Assembly (NCBI GenBank): GCA_900323505.1
Contig: OOIN01000010.1
Span: 496,001-560,000, forward strand
DNA length: 64,000 nt
Reading direction: 5' to 3'
DNA from: Ustilago trichophora
Taxonomy: Eukaryota > Basidiomycota > Ustilaginomycetes > Ustilaginales > Ustilaginaceae
The notes under the pieces are model-generated. The model was not told the origin of the DNA and did no database searches. It saw only the letters and a list, made by a program, of their open reading frames with translations. The translations under genes and the position numbers were made by a program. Below, in pieces: positions 37,755 through 47,771 of the stretch (the first letter of the stretch is position 1; each line of letters opens with the position of its first letter).

Positions 37755-40452
37755 TCAGGTAAGCTGTAGTCCCACGAAGTGTATCGAGTAAGGGACTAGA
37801 GGAGGGATAGGAGTTGATGAAGAGGAAGATGGGTGTTTCGCTAAGCTCTAGCGAGTATGTGCAGAGCTCTGATGATGAGAACGAGGAGGGGGGCGACATG
37901 GGATGCTAAGTTGGGCATTCTTATACCTCATTCTTTCCCAACTCATTCGACCCTCAAAGACGGGAAACGACTGAGCCTCACACTGCGCTGTGTATGAAGG
38001 CCACTGCCACCGATAGGGTCCCATAAGCCCGGGTGGGCCGATGAGGATTACGTGTGGTGCTTCTTCCTAACTGCGCTATGGCAGTGGTGGCAGAGTGAAC
38101 CCCACCCGGAGCCCACACAAGCAAGCCCGCCGGGTGGGGTTCCCGTGCAACAGGAAGATGACGGGCTAAATTCGCTCAGCCCGATCTCATCAAAGGGGCA
38201 AAAGTCCCGCTGACTAGCCGTACCCGGACCAGGATGAGGTCTTTTGTGATTGCGTTACCGTTGACTCGTCATCTGCACGGTATATGAGGTTGAGGATGAG
38301 GCTTTTTCCCCTCCCTCTTTTTCGCGCTCTCCTTGTTCACACGTGTGATCACGAGATGAAGAAGGGCTAGTCTTTCTTGTCGACACTTGTCGTCACATCG
38401 ATTGTGGCTGCGCTGGAAGGCTGTCGCGATGGTCGGACACTTCCGAGGAGGTGTCAGATCGAGAGAGTGTTGACCAATCGTTCTTCTGATTGGTCACGTT
38501 CGAAGACAAGCAGGTCAAAAGTCTGGACAGAGTTGCCGCACTGGGACCAGCGTCACGAAAAGAGCGGACAGGATTCCGGGTGGGGGTTGTGTGTCACGGA
38601 CGGACATGCATCGACGGCGAGCTCTCGAGGTGTACGCGGCAATTCGGTGGGTCTCGGCCTTGAGTTGCGGATATTCGGTACCCTACTCCAGCAAGCGGCG
38701 AGTTGCCTGTGCAAGCTCAACCTCCTGTTGGCAGCTCCAGTGGGCTACAAAAGCTCATCGAAGTGGGACCCGTCAAACATCACTCCTAGGCGTGTTTGCA
38801 TGAAAGCCAAACAAAGAGCCTTTCTTTGTTATTTTTTTTTTCTTGCTGCCATGCACTACATGTCAGCATTTCCTACCGACATGAAGTACCGTCTTCCGAT
38901 ATGAAGAAAAAGGCTTGGTGGGGCTCGACGGACCGTCTGACCTCCCCATCATTTCGTTGCCCCTTTCGATAGTCGAGCGAGGAGAGGATGGAAGTTCCGA
39001 AGACGATTTGCTGTGTACTGTAAAGCGGTACGGTATTTGACAGGTTTGACGTTGCCGAGAGGAGAAAAAAAAAAAAGAGGAAAGATTTGCTACGCGTGAT
39101 TACAGCTTGTGCGACATCGTACCAACCGACAAACCAGAGTCAAGAGTTGCAGATGCAAAAGAGCAAGAGCGGCAGAATGGGAAACCCCACTCAACGTTGT
39201 CGTACAAATGCGGCTTTATCCCGTCCCACCTGTTGCCCTTTGTGAACGCTTGGCGAGGGCGAATGAGCCGAGATTGACTTGATCACGCCACCACTCTTTG
39301 GGAGATGTAGCAATTGAGCTGCCACTCCTGGTCCCTAATCTGTGATGTGAAGGTATCACGATTTGCCACTCGGCGGGAGCAGGTTGACAAACCAAGATCA
39401 ACCCTCCAAATAGCCTTTGGCGTATTGGATGTCGTACAATTTTGAAAAAGATCGACATTGAGGCGCTACAACATTGTTTGCCCTCCCTTTCCCTTGCTCC
39501 CTCGAAATCGGTAGTCCTCTTGCAAGTGGAGGAATCAGGAGCAAATGAATTCGTGCGAGCCACACCGACACAGCCAAAGACGGGGGTACATGGGTGGTGG
39601 GGCTATGTACCCCCCTTTTTTGTTTTTGTACAGGAAGGCGGAGGAGTTCCGACCAAGTTCCAAGTTCTGGAATAACTCAAATCTGAGTGAATATCAACAC
39701 AATGTAGCAAGTTCCTGACAAACTTTGTGCGGATCTTCCGAGATTCTTCTGCCTGACCTTATTGCTCGTGTATGCTCTTGGCAAAATTGTGTGCTCTCTT
39801 ACAAACAAGTCACACGGGGTAGATAAATTCGAAGCTTGTTCGCCTTGTCACATGTTTATCGAGCAGAGTTCGGGCCTCGACGGGAAGATTTATTGCATGG
39901 GTATAAAGATCATTCAGTATCTGTGCCCCAAATAGTAGTGCTGGATTGCAAAGCCTGGGCTGATGCTGAGACTCACAACCCCTACGCCGTCACTCGCTGT
40001 AGCCCCACCATGTCGCATCTTCAGCCCCACTAAGCTTTGCGAGTAGTGCGTTTTATTAGCTCTCCAAGTCCTGGAAGTTGTCTGCTTCAGATTCGGCTCA
40101 TCTCGGAGACTCAACGCTCAGATCCCGTCCACTTAGCCTGGGTCGGATATACAGACTGGCTAGCGTGACTGAAAGGCAATCTCAAGTCAAAGTTAGTAAG
40201 TCTTCGACTCATCATTTACGAGCAATTTGACCTCACCTAGCTTCATCCACGCCTCTTCGCAATTGGCGTGCTCCTCATCACGACCTTGTCCACCCACGTT
40301 CTTACCAAGGAAAGGGCCCTCGCACAAGCACAAAGTCAGCCAGAGCTGGGCAGAAAAAAAAAAGAAAAGAAAACGAGACATATATTGGTACATACATAGA
40401 GAGCCTGAATATGAGCAGGCGCGAGTTAAAATCATGGGGCTCTCCCCATCAA
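37755..40452. other. 2.7-kb gene-free stretch upstream of the oxidase
   Basis: Between the oxidase start (-) and the 3' end of PRE4 (-). The oxidase side holds several GGTGGG-type sites and an inverted repeat at 38097-38142. A GTACTGTA element is at 39014-39021. An open frame at 38377-38904 (+) has no family resemblance and I reject it. I found no transposon ends, tRNA or other feature. Confidence 0.5.
38097..38142. promoter_or_regulatory. Perfect 13-bp inverted repeat (GAACCCCACCCGG / CCGGGTGGGGTTC)
   Basis: Arms at 38097-38109 and 38130-38142 around a 20-base spacer, about 345-390 bp upstream of the oxidase start codon. A third copy of the core (CCCGGGTGGG) lies near 38026. The core includes GTGGGG, which fits the SYGGRG consensus of CreA/Mig1-type carbon repressors, so carbon control is a reasonable guess. 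It could also form a hairpin. Confidence 0.6.
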
Positions 40453-41253
40453 CTACTGCGTCTGAGGGCCATAACCGCGCAACATCTCAGCAAAGCCCCA
40501 CGAAGTGGGTACGCTGTACGGTTCCGAAATCTCACAGCCCTGCCTTGTAACCTTTGCGACAATGAACCTGTTCAACGACCTTGCATCTCTGTAAAAGAGA
40601 ACCTTCATGCAGTTCTCCATGATCTCTCTTGCCTCTGCCTCCTCCAGGGTATCTTCCCTTCCTTCCACCATCTTTCTCAGCAGTGGTTGGGCGAGGTGCA
40701 TTCCGAAGCCGGTGGCGATGGTGCTGCTGGTGAAGGTGGTTCCGAGCAGATCCACGTATCCTAGGAATGGGGTGCCGTCCTTGGGATCCACACCGCCGAG
40801 GACAAACGAGTTCCAGAGCGGGTTGATATCGCTTCTCCTCTTGTACATAACACGCGCCAGATAGGCGTAGATCTGGGTGGGCGTCAAAGCATGGCCATCA
40901 GCAGCAACGTCTTCAGAGGTGATGAGCTTGTTCAGCATGTGTTGGGCGTACTGCCAGTCGCTCATGTCGCCGCTGGCGCCGATCAAGGTGTTTTGGCCAA
41001 ACTGAGAGATTCGTGTGATATCCATGAATCGGGCCAGAGAACCGTAGGATGCGAGGGTATCGGTGGCAAGCATGATACCGTCCTTGTACTTGAGACCGAG
41101 AACAGATGTGCCTGTGACAATGGGTTGCGTTGTGTGGGAAGTAGGGTCTGATGAAGAAGAGGCAGCGGCGGAGCTGAAGGACGGAGTGCCCATGTTGGCA
41201 TAAGTTTGGTTCGGGTTCGAAGACCATGTCTGGCCGGGGTGGAAGTTGATCAT
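40453..41253 (-). CDS. PRE4: 20S proteasome subunit beta-7 (Pre4 / PSMB4 type)
   Basis: A 266-residue non-catalytic beta subunit of the 20S core. After a 40-residue Ser-rich propeptide, the mature start is TQPIVTGTSVLGLKYKDGIML, followed by ATDTLASYGSLARF, almost the yeast Pre4 sequence at this position. The rest of the Ntn fold follows (GASGDMSDWQY, LTPTQIYAYLARVMYKRRSDINPLWN, FLGYVDLLGTTFTSSTIATGFG). The Thr nucleophile of active beta subunits is absent, as expected for this subunit. Length matches yeast Pre4 (266 aa). It is intronless as read and divergent from the SF3A2 gene across 547 bp. Confidence 0.93.
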   Translation of the reverse strand: MINFHPGQTWSSNPNQTYANMGTPSFSSAAASSSSDPTSHTTQPIVTGTSVLGLKYKDGIMLATDTLASYGSLARFMDITRISQFGQNTLIGASGDMSDWQYAQHMLNKLITSEDVAADGHALTPTQIYAYLARVMYKRRSDINPLWNSFVLGGVDPKDGTPFLGYVDLLGTTFTSSTIATGFGMHLAQPLLRKMVEGREDTLEEAEAREIMENCMKVLFYRDARSLNRFIVAKVTRQGCEISEPYSVPTSWGFAEMLRGYGPQTQ

Positions 41254-41800
41254 GTTGTCGATGTGTTCGCTGAAGCTGCTGTTTGTCTAGCGGTGATAGG
41301 TGGTAAGAAATCGTAAGCGCTGGAAAACCTACGAGAGGCAAAGATGGTGGAGGACAGTGAAGTGATGTGCTCGAAGGAGAGCGTGTGAGTGTGCATAGAG
41401 GTGGCTTAAGCGCTTTCTCTGGGCTTGCGTGGCTGAGAGAACGCGTTTCAAGGCATAGGTCTGAACTGCGCTCATGTGGAGTGATCGTCCAAAATTAATA
41501 GAGCTCAGGAGCACGTGATGCTCATTCAATAACTGTTATTTTAAGCGGCATAACAAACCGCTGAAAAATTTATGAAAGTTCGGACATCGGAAAAGCCAAC
41601 ACCGCAACTTTGATAGCTCCACTACTTGGTCAACCTCTCCTTTCGAACTTGATTGTCATCCATCCTCGCAAAACGGTCACGGACGGTTCGAAGATCGCCA
41701 AGCTTCATTACATACCTCTCGTTCTTCTCCGGAGTCACCCAACACGACGAATTTCGAACAATTTCTTTTTCTCTGTTCCACTGCATCCACGTTGCTCAAG
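41254..41800. promoter_or_regulatory. Divergent promoter region, PRE4 (-) / SF3A2 (+)
   Basis: 547 bp between start codons, with an AT-rich centre near 41490-41575. I could not assign a proteasome (Rpn4-type) control element. No other gene. Confidence 0.5.
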
Positions 41801-42520
41801 ATGGACTTCTCCTCCCGAGCAGGTAACAAAGGCGCGGGTATAGCTGGCAGTTCCGAGAGTAACGTCGATCGACGAGATCGACTCCGCAAGCTCGCACTTG
41901 AAACCATCGATCTAGCCAAAGACCCTTATCTGCTCAAAAACCACCTGGGTGGGCTTGAATGTCGCCTCTGTCTCACCTTGCATACCAACGAAGGCAGCTA
42001 CCTTGCGCACACCCAAGGCAAGAAGCATCAAACAAACCTCGCACGAAGAGCAGCGAGAGAAGCAAAAGAAAACGCCTACGACTCCAACAAACTTCTCACT
42101 GCCTCCGCCGCCGAGGTCGTCCCCAAGAAACAATTTGTCAAAATCGGAAGACCGGGATTCAAGGTCACCAAGATTCGAGAACCCATCGTTGACGATGGTG
42201 AAGGAGGTGGTGGAAGGTTGGGATTGTTGTTTCAAGTTTCGCTACCAGAGATCAAGCATGGTGTAGTACCAATGCATAGATTCATGGGTGCTTTTGAGCA
42301 GAAGGTCGAGACTCCAGATAAGAATTATCAATATTTGGTCATCGCTGCGGAACCATACGAGACCATCGCCTTTAAATTACAGAGTAGAGACATCGATAGG
42401 AGAGATACGGGATTGATCACCTCTTCAGCACCTGGCTCAAAACCCAGACCCGAACCTTCAACTTGGAGCTACTATGATCCTGATGGAAAAACTTTTTCCA
42501 TTCAAATCATGTTCAAGTAA
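41801..42520 (+). CDS. PRP11: Splicing factor 3A subunit 2 (SF3A2 / Prp11)
   Basis: A 239-residue intronless protein of the SF3a complex of the U2 snRNP, needed for stable U2 binding at the branch site. The N-terminus MDFSSRAGNKGAG, then SSESNVDRRDRLRKLALETI and DLAKDPYLLKNHLG, is nearly identical to human SF3A2. A matrin-type C2H2 zinc finger is intact (C54, C57, H70, H76 in ECRLCLTLHTNEGSYLAHTQ). The C-terminal KIGRPGFKVTKIREP, GLLFQVSLPEI, ETPDKNYQYLVIAAEPYETIAFK is also conserved. It lacks the Pro-rich tail of the human protein, as is usual in fungi. Confidence 0.95.
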   Translation: MDFSSRAGNKGAGIAGSSESNVDRRDRLRKLALETIDLAKDPYLLKNHLGGLECRLCLTLHTNEGSYLAHTQGKKHQTNLARRAAREAKENAYDSNKLLTASAAEVVPKKQFVKIGRPGFKVTKIREPIVDDGEGGGGRLGLLFQVSLPEIKHGVVPMHRFMGAFEQKVETPDKNYQYLVIAAEPYETIAFKLQSRDIDRRDTGLITSSAPGSKPRPEPSTWSYYDPDGKTFSIQIMFK

Positions 42521-42753
42521 AACACAACGACTCAACCTTTGCTTCACAGACCAACCAAATACCCCCTCGAGCACATCTGCTTTGCTCGAAAGTTCCCCTT
42601 TTCCTCAGCACTCTTCTTGTACTTGTATCATCATCTGTACTTCATCACACACAAAACACACCATTGTCAGCGTCTCTCATCACGAGTTTCTCGACTGTTG
42701 ATTGCGAAAATTGTTCACAAGTTATCATGATCATCCAGCATCCCATCCAAAAT

Positions 42754-45700
42754 TCAAAAGCTAGCCAGCTTAGTCTGACCCAAAGAGAGCCACGAGCTAT
42801 ACGCCCTTACTTTCGCCTCTGATGCAGCAACACCCGCCGTCAGCATCATCGAAGCTGTACCACCGCCTACCGTACCCGCACCATTTATCGGCAACGTCGA
42901 GTTGTTGGCCACCGCAAACGCTAGCTGACTGACTGCGTTCGCGTGCGACACTAGCACCGGATCGATCGTTGAGTACCGCACAAATCTGTCCACCGCCGTC
43001 GGTTTACCATCGCTGACCGCTACGCCATCTTCGTAGATCTGAATGTCTTTTTCGTCGATCAGATGGTGGTCGGTCAAGGCTGCGCTTGTTGGTCGAGCGT
43101 GTCTGATCTGGCTGGCGTGTTGGGCATCTTCGGTGGCATTGCTTTCGTCGTTCGGCCGTGCGTGCTCGTCGAGGAACTGCGTCGTGTAAAACACATACTC
43201 GGATTCTTCCTCTTCAGAGATGTGCGGATTGCACGCTTTGGTGAGAGCTGTTTCGATCGCTACGTTGGATCCGGCGACGGCGGGACCAACCGGGTTGACT
43301 GTCTGCCATCGTCCGGCAAAATTGAATGTGTGAGGATCGAAGCCGCCCGCAGCACTGGCTGAGGGTAAAGAAGATCCGCCAGGCCCAGCAGCGCTGCGGT
43401 TAGGCGTGGCAGCATCTCCACGCCTCGTATCGCCATGGTCACCGTCACCGCCTTCCGAAGATGCGATGCTGTAACGCTTGCTAGACTTGCGCATGCCTCC
43501 AAGACGAGGCGATCCACCTGGTCGGTTGATCGAGATCCATCGTCTCACCCCACCGATAATCGCTTTCGAGGGCGGCAAAGCACTCGTCGATGTGGCAGGC
43601 GAAGAAGAAAAGTGCTGCCCACTTCGCGGAGACACAGGACTGCGAGCGTCATTCACCATCGTCGTCGAGGTCTGCGTCGTAAAGCTGCGCGCGTCGTCCA
43701 GTGAGCGCCGACCGTGCTGCTGCGAGCTTCTGTAGGCGGAATCAGCCGCTACTCCTCGAGGCTTGAAGGGACTAGGGTACTCGACCATCACTTCAGCTTG
43801 CATCGGGTTTTGAGTTGCCGAAGAAAGGCTCGTGATGGAACCGGACCGAACATGACGTTGAAGATCGGCAGTACCGCCAATCTGCGTCGAGTACATGCTC
43901 AGAGCACCTGCCGACTGACTATGAGGCATCCCAAGCCCTCCTGAGGAATGCGAGACTCCCCCATGAAGGTGCGAGTACTGATGCACAGCGGTCATCTTGA
44001 AAGCATGGTGGCGGTTTAAATCCGTAAAGAGACTCGGGCGATAGTACTCAGCCCAGAATCCAGCATCGGCGTTGGCGACTTCCTTGAGTCTGCGCTGGCG
44101 GGTCTCGATCGAGCCACGCGGCTTCAAGTGCAGAGGGTCGAACCAATGCTGATAATGTGGCCTGAAGGGGACCGCACGCACCGCTTTCGTGGATGGCTCA
44201 CTGCCGCTCTTGTTCGCTGTGGGTATCTGTATGGTCTCTGGGAAGACGTGTGGCGAAAAGTCTGGCGCCATCGGATCTACGCCGAGGAACAAGTTGATCG
44301 CCGCTTGCTTGTCAGCGTCTGCGAAGGAGTTTGCATAGTATCGCTTCATGCTTTCCAGCACGTCGCGCGAATGCGAGGTCCATTGGTTGATCTTTCGGTA
44401 TGTGTCGGTGGTGTGGGCTAGGGCAGAGCCTCCGTACTGCATGGCAATCGTGTCGCCAAGATCGTGGTACATTTCTGTCAGCATATTGACGGCGTCCGAA
44501 TCGAAGGGCAAGGAGGGGTCATCGAGCAGTCCGAGAGCATGCAACTGATGTCCGAAAGCTGCTTTGCCGATCACAAACTGAGCGGCGTTGGTCCTGTCAA
44601 GGCAATCGACACAATTGACTCTGGCCACACCTTCTTGAAGCAGGATTGTCTCCCTGCGCACAGGTCGTCCGGTACCGTCCCGTGAAGTTGTCTTCCAGTT
44701 ACCATCGCGCACACCAACGGCTGCATGGTCGTTTTCTGCGGTTTGCACCGCGTTGCGGGTACTTGCTTGCGGCCGAACGGCGCTAGGTTCAGGGCCAGAA
44801 TGGAAGAAGTGCGTAGTCTCAAGGGTCTCTTGTGCAATGTCCTCCAAGATACCGATGACGTCTTGGTCGTGGGACTTGCTGGCTCGACTCATATCCCACG
44901 CAATGTACCGAATCTTCTTGTTTGTCGGTAAGAATTGGTTTAGGTAAGCGATGCACTCCCCGAACGTTCGTAGGAGCTTGACTTCTCGCTCCTGCTTTTC
45001 CTTGCTCTTGATCAGATTGAGCACGATGACTGGGGTTCCGTAACGGTGGAAGAGCTCGTCGAAATGGAGCGCTGCAGCCGAATAGTAAGGGTCTACCAGG
45101 GAGATCTCGATGGGAGGTCTTGGTGACATGTTGGTAGAATCTTGTGTCCAATAGACGGGGATACTGCCTCTCATCATGACATACGAGGTGTAGCGAGGCG
45201 AGGCGTCGAGTGGCAAATCGTCAAAGTCGTCATCATCTTCCTCTTTGTGGGACTGCTTCGTTTCCTTGGCATTTCTCTGATCCGCAGCTATCGATGATGG
45301 CGGCTGAAAAATTGGCTTCTCGCGCAATCTGCTGGCGCGGATCAAATCAGGACCCCCTCTCACTCGACCCGAAGCAGATCGCGCGTGCCGGTCTCTAGGT
45401 TCAAATCGCTTGCGTCCGGGAGCGAAGAAGGGCGTAGTGAGCGCTTCGCTGACGATTTGTTCTGTCTCGACATCGTTGGCCACGTGACCTCTCTCGTTGA
45501 TACCACGCTTGAGGAAACGTGCGCCTGCAAAGTGGCGCGATCTACGAGCGATCAGAGTCGTATAGACAGTACGATTGAGCACACTCAGCTTGGCCTGATC
45601 GACGAAGCCATATACGAGTGGCAAGACCCACTCGTTCCTTGGATCCTCATGGGGTTGAAGATGCTCCGAGGCGGCGAATGCTGGAAGAAGCAAGTGATGA

Positions 45701-47436
45701 TTCCAAATAAACTTTTCGTTGTAGCCCCACGCTGTAAGGGGCATCTTTGAGGGCGAGACCGAACTGGCTTGTTCGAGGGGATTGCCTGGAGTGGAAGTCA
45801 GATTGTCCTGAAGTGTCTTGGTCAGGTCGTAGGTGTAGCTGAAGTAGAAGTTTTTGCTCAAGTCGACCTGCTTGAAGAGGTGAAGAAGTCGAGCTTCTTC
45901 TTGCTCCATCAGTTTTGTTCGCCCTGGAAGTGATGCGAGAACGGACTGATGGCACACTGGTAGGATGACAGTCTCATCGCAGTGGTATATGTAGTGCCCG
46001 CCGATCAAAGCAACGACGCTACGACGACTGATCAGTACCATGTAGTAAGTGCTGGTGAAGCGAATGAAGCCAACGATGCCAAAGAAGCGGCCGACCTCGT
46101 GGAGACCGCCGGTGGCGCGGTTGCCTTCCCGGATCATCTCGAGCAGCTCGGCTACCTGAGTGCGCGAATAGACGACACGGTCCGAGGTCACATTGAGCTC
46201 CCATTCTGCTAAACCATTCTGGGCCGAAGAGCCGGCAGCTTTCGAAGTTGTGGCCCCTTCTGCCGGCTTCAATGTCGAAGCAGTGCCCGTGACATTGACC
46301 TTGGCATCGGTGGCTGAGCCCGAGGCAGTGGCAATCTTGGAAGACGCACTGGCAGCTGGAGCCTTGCTAGAGCTCCCTGCTCCAGCGGGACTTGTTCCGG
46401 CGGCAGACTCGCGAGGCACTTGCTTGGCATCGAGCATTCTTCGATTGAGCCGACAAATCTGCGGATCATCGAGCGAGAGGTAACGCTGACCACGAACCGA
46501 GCAGTCGGCTGTATTTGTCGTGGAGCTGCCTTTGCCTCCTTTGCTAACATCTCCTTTCGTGTCACCGGGCTTGGAGGATGGACCAGCCGTCGAGATGTAA
46601 GACGCAGAGTCGGCCAAGGCCATGGCCTGGCTTGATGTGGCTGCACTGGTTGTATCTGCGTTCGCGTCACGAGGTTTGCCAGCGTCTGCATTCATCTTTG
46701 ATGGTGCGCTTGCGCTTGGCGGCGTACGGTCAACCTTGAGAATACGGAAGCGGGTTTGACTGGTGTTATAGGCGACGAGATAGAAGCGCGTCTTGGTCTC
46801 CCACAAAGTAAAGCGTTTGAGATCCCCAATCCTTCCTGGTTCAGCAGCTTCAGCACGTGCAGCAGCAGCAGAGGCAGCGCTTGGACCCCATGTTGAGCCA
46901 GGAGTCAAAGTAGGCGTGGGGTTGATCAACGAAGAGGTAGCCATACTTGGCCGTGGCGGAGGAAGCATGTTGGGCCTGGAGGCGGATAACGAGACAGCCG
47001 GGTCGGGGATGGTGTTGGCAGTCTTGATGTTGGCAACAGCGCGGGCCTCTTTGGTTGCCGTGTGGCTCTCGTGTGGCGCGACCTGACCTTCTGCATGGTT
47101 GGCTGGATGCCTGTTCGGATCTCTACGATCTGCAGGGGCCATGGATGATGCAGTCACAGCATCGTTGGGTGGGATGTGGGGCGCTAGAGTAGCATCTGTG
47201 CTGTCAGAACTGCCGGTGGTATCAGACGCACCATTGGAGGAGGGAGGAAGCGTGGCAGTAAATTTGCCGCTATCAACATCTTGGCCATCATCTCGGGTCC
47301 GATCCGCCGAAAATGCCTGCCTCTCACGAGCTTGGTTGTGTGCCTCAGCCTGCGGTCCGATGTGGTCCTCTGCCGAGATGGGATTGGTCGTGGTGGGTTG
47401 AAGGTCGCCCTCTTGATTTGTTCGCGTTGGCTTCAT
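42754..47436 (-). CDS. FIG4: Polyphosphoinositide 5-phosphatase Fig4 (SAC domain)
   Basis: A 1560-residue intronless protein from the ATG of MKPTRTNQ. The frame continues upstream without an ATG. After about 200 disordered residues the SAC domain runs as FTLWETKTRFYLVAYN, YLSLDDPQICRLNRRML (split by a Ser/Ala-rich insert), GIVGFIRFTSTYYMVLISRR, GGHYIYHCDETVILPV, FYFSYTYDLTKTLQ, TLIARRSRHFAGARFLKRG, RGSIPVYWTQD. The catalytic CX5R motif lies in RVNCVDCLDRTN (C942, R948). The string YRKINQWTSHSRDVLES and the C-terminal region fit Fig4 rather than Sac1 or synaptojanin. Fig4 dephosphorylates PI(3,5)P2 on the vacuole in a complex with Vac14 and Fab1. At 1560 residues it is much longer than yeast Fig4 (879), owing to disordered N- and C-terminal regions. 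Confidence 0.92.
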   Translation of the reverse strand: MKPTRTNQEGDLQPTTTNPISAEDHIGPQAEAHNQARERQAFSADRTRDDGQDVDSGKFTATLPPSSNGASDTTGSSDSTDATLAPHIPPNDAVTASSMAPADRRDPNRHPANHAEGQVAPHESHTATKEARAVANIKTANTIPDPAVSLSASRPNMLPPPRPSMATSSLINPTPTLTPGSTWGPSAASAAAARAEAAEPGRIGDLKRFTLWETKTRFYLVAYNTSQTRFRILKVDRTPPSASAPSKMNADAGKPRDANADTTSAATSSQAMALADSASYISTAGPSSKPGDTKGDVSKGGKGSSTTNTADCSVRGQRYLSLDDPQICRLNRRMLDAKQVPRESAAGTSPAGAGSSSKAPAASASSKIATASGSATDAKVNVTGTASTLKPAEGATTSKAAGSSAQNGLAEWELNVTSDRVVYSRTQVAELLEMIREGNRATGGLHEVGRFFGIVGFIRFTSTYYMVLISRRSVVALIGGHYIYHCDETVILPVCHQSVLASLPGRTKLMEQEEARLLHLFKQVDLSKNFYFSYTYDLTKTLQDNLTSTPGNPLEQASSVSPSKMPLTAWGYNEKFIWNHHLLLPAFAASEHLQPHEDPRNEWVLPLVYGFVDQAKLSVLNRTVYTTLIARRSRHFAGARFLKRGINERGHVANDVETEQIVSEALTTPFFAPGRKRFEPRDRHARSASGRVRGGPDLIRASRLREKPIFQPPSSIAADQRNAKETKQSHKEEDDDDFDDLPLDASPRYTSYVMMRGSIPVYWTQDSTNMSPRPPIEISLVDPYYSAAALHFDELFHRYGTPVIVLNLIKSKEKQEREVKLLRTFGECIAYLNQFLPTNKKIRYIAWDMSRASKSHDQDVIGILEDIAQETLETTHFFHSGPEPSAVRPQASTRNAVQTAENDHAAVGVRDGNWKTTSRDGTGRPVRRETILLQEGVARVNCVDCLDRTNAAQFVIGKAAFGHQLHALGLLDDPSLPFDSDAVNMLTEMYHDLGDTIAMQYGGSALAHTTDTYRKINQWTSHSRDVLESMKRYYANSFADADKQAAINLFLGVDPMAPDFSPHVFPETIQIPTANKSGSEPSTKAVRAVPFRPHYQHWFDPLHLKPRGSIETRQRRLKEVANADAGFWAEYYRPSLFTDLNRHHAFKMTAVHQYSHLHGGVSHSSGGLGMPHSQSAGALSMYSTQIGGTADLQRHVRSGSITSLSSATQNPMQAEVMVEYPSPFKPRGVAADSAYRSSQQHGRRSLDDARSFTTQTSTTMVNDARSPVSPRSGQHFSSSPATSTSALPPSKAIIGGVRRWISINRPGGSPRLGGMRKSSKRYSIASSEGGDGDHGDTRRGDAATPNRSAAGPGGSSLPSASAAGGFDPHTFNFAGRWQTVNPVGPAVAGSNVAIETALTKACNPHISEEEESEYVFYTTQFLDEHARPNDESNATEDAQHASQIRHARPTSAALTDHHLIDEKDIQIYEDGVAVSDGKPTAVDRFVRYSTIDPVLVSHANAVSQLAFAVANNSTLPINGAGTVGGGTASMMLTAGVAASEAKVRAYSSWLSLGQTKLASF

Positions 47437-47771
47437 CGCATCATACTGAGACGTCAATACACCAGAGGGCGCTACCTAGACGTCGATTGATCCCAACTCA
47501 GCAATGTAAAAGTACGGTCGAGCAAGGGATGGAGGCGTCGCAGCAAGAGGGATGGTGGTCGAGATAGCGCGTAGAGTTCCTTTGCGTGAGAGCGACTCCA
47601 GGGGCCTTGACATTTCAAAAGATTGCGTCAAAGCGTGCGTCGAAAAAGTGGAGCACTGGGGTATTGTACACGCGTATCAGGAGAGAACAACAAAGCATCG
47701 ACACAATCACACCATCATCAATTTAAGAAGAAGGTCATGAGGCCATTGTGTTTGTATTGACTCTATGATCG
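47437..47771. other. Spacer, Fig4 leader and Ngl-type nuclease 3' UTR
   Basis: 335 bp, tandem minus-strand genes; no feature recognised. Confidence 0.5.

Noticed and set aside
37239..37769. Plus-strand frame rich in Met, Val and Leu opposite the oxidase His segment
   Set aside because: Antisense reading of the His/Glu codon repeats; no independent evidence.
38377..38904. 175-codon open frame in the spacer upstream of the oxidase
   Set aside because: No recognisable motif; composition looks like translated noncoding DNA.
42416..45420. tRNA-like GGTTCAAATC / GTTCGAATCC strings (45408, and 14426 in COX16)
   Set aside because: They lie inside strongly supported coding exons, and no acceptor stem or anticodon arm could be found around them.
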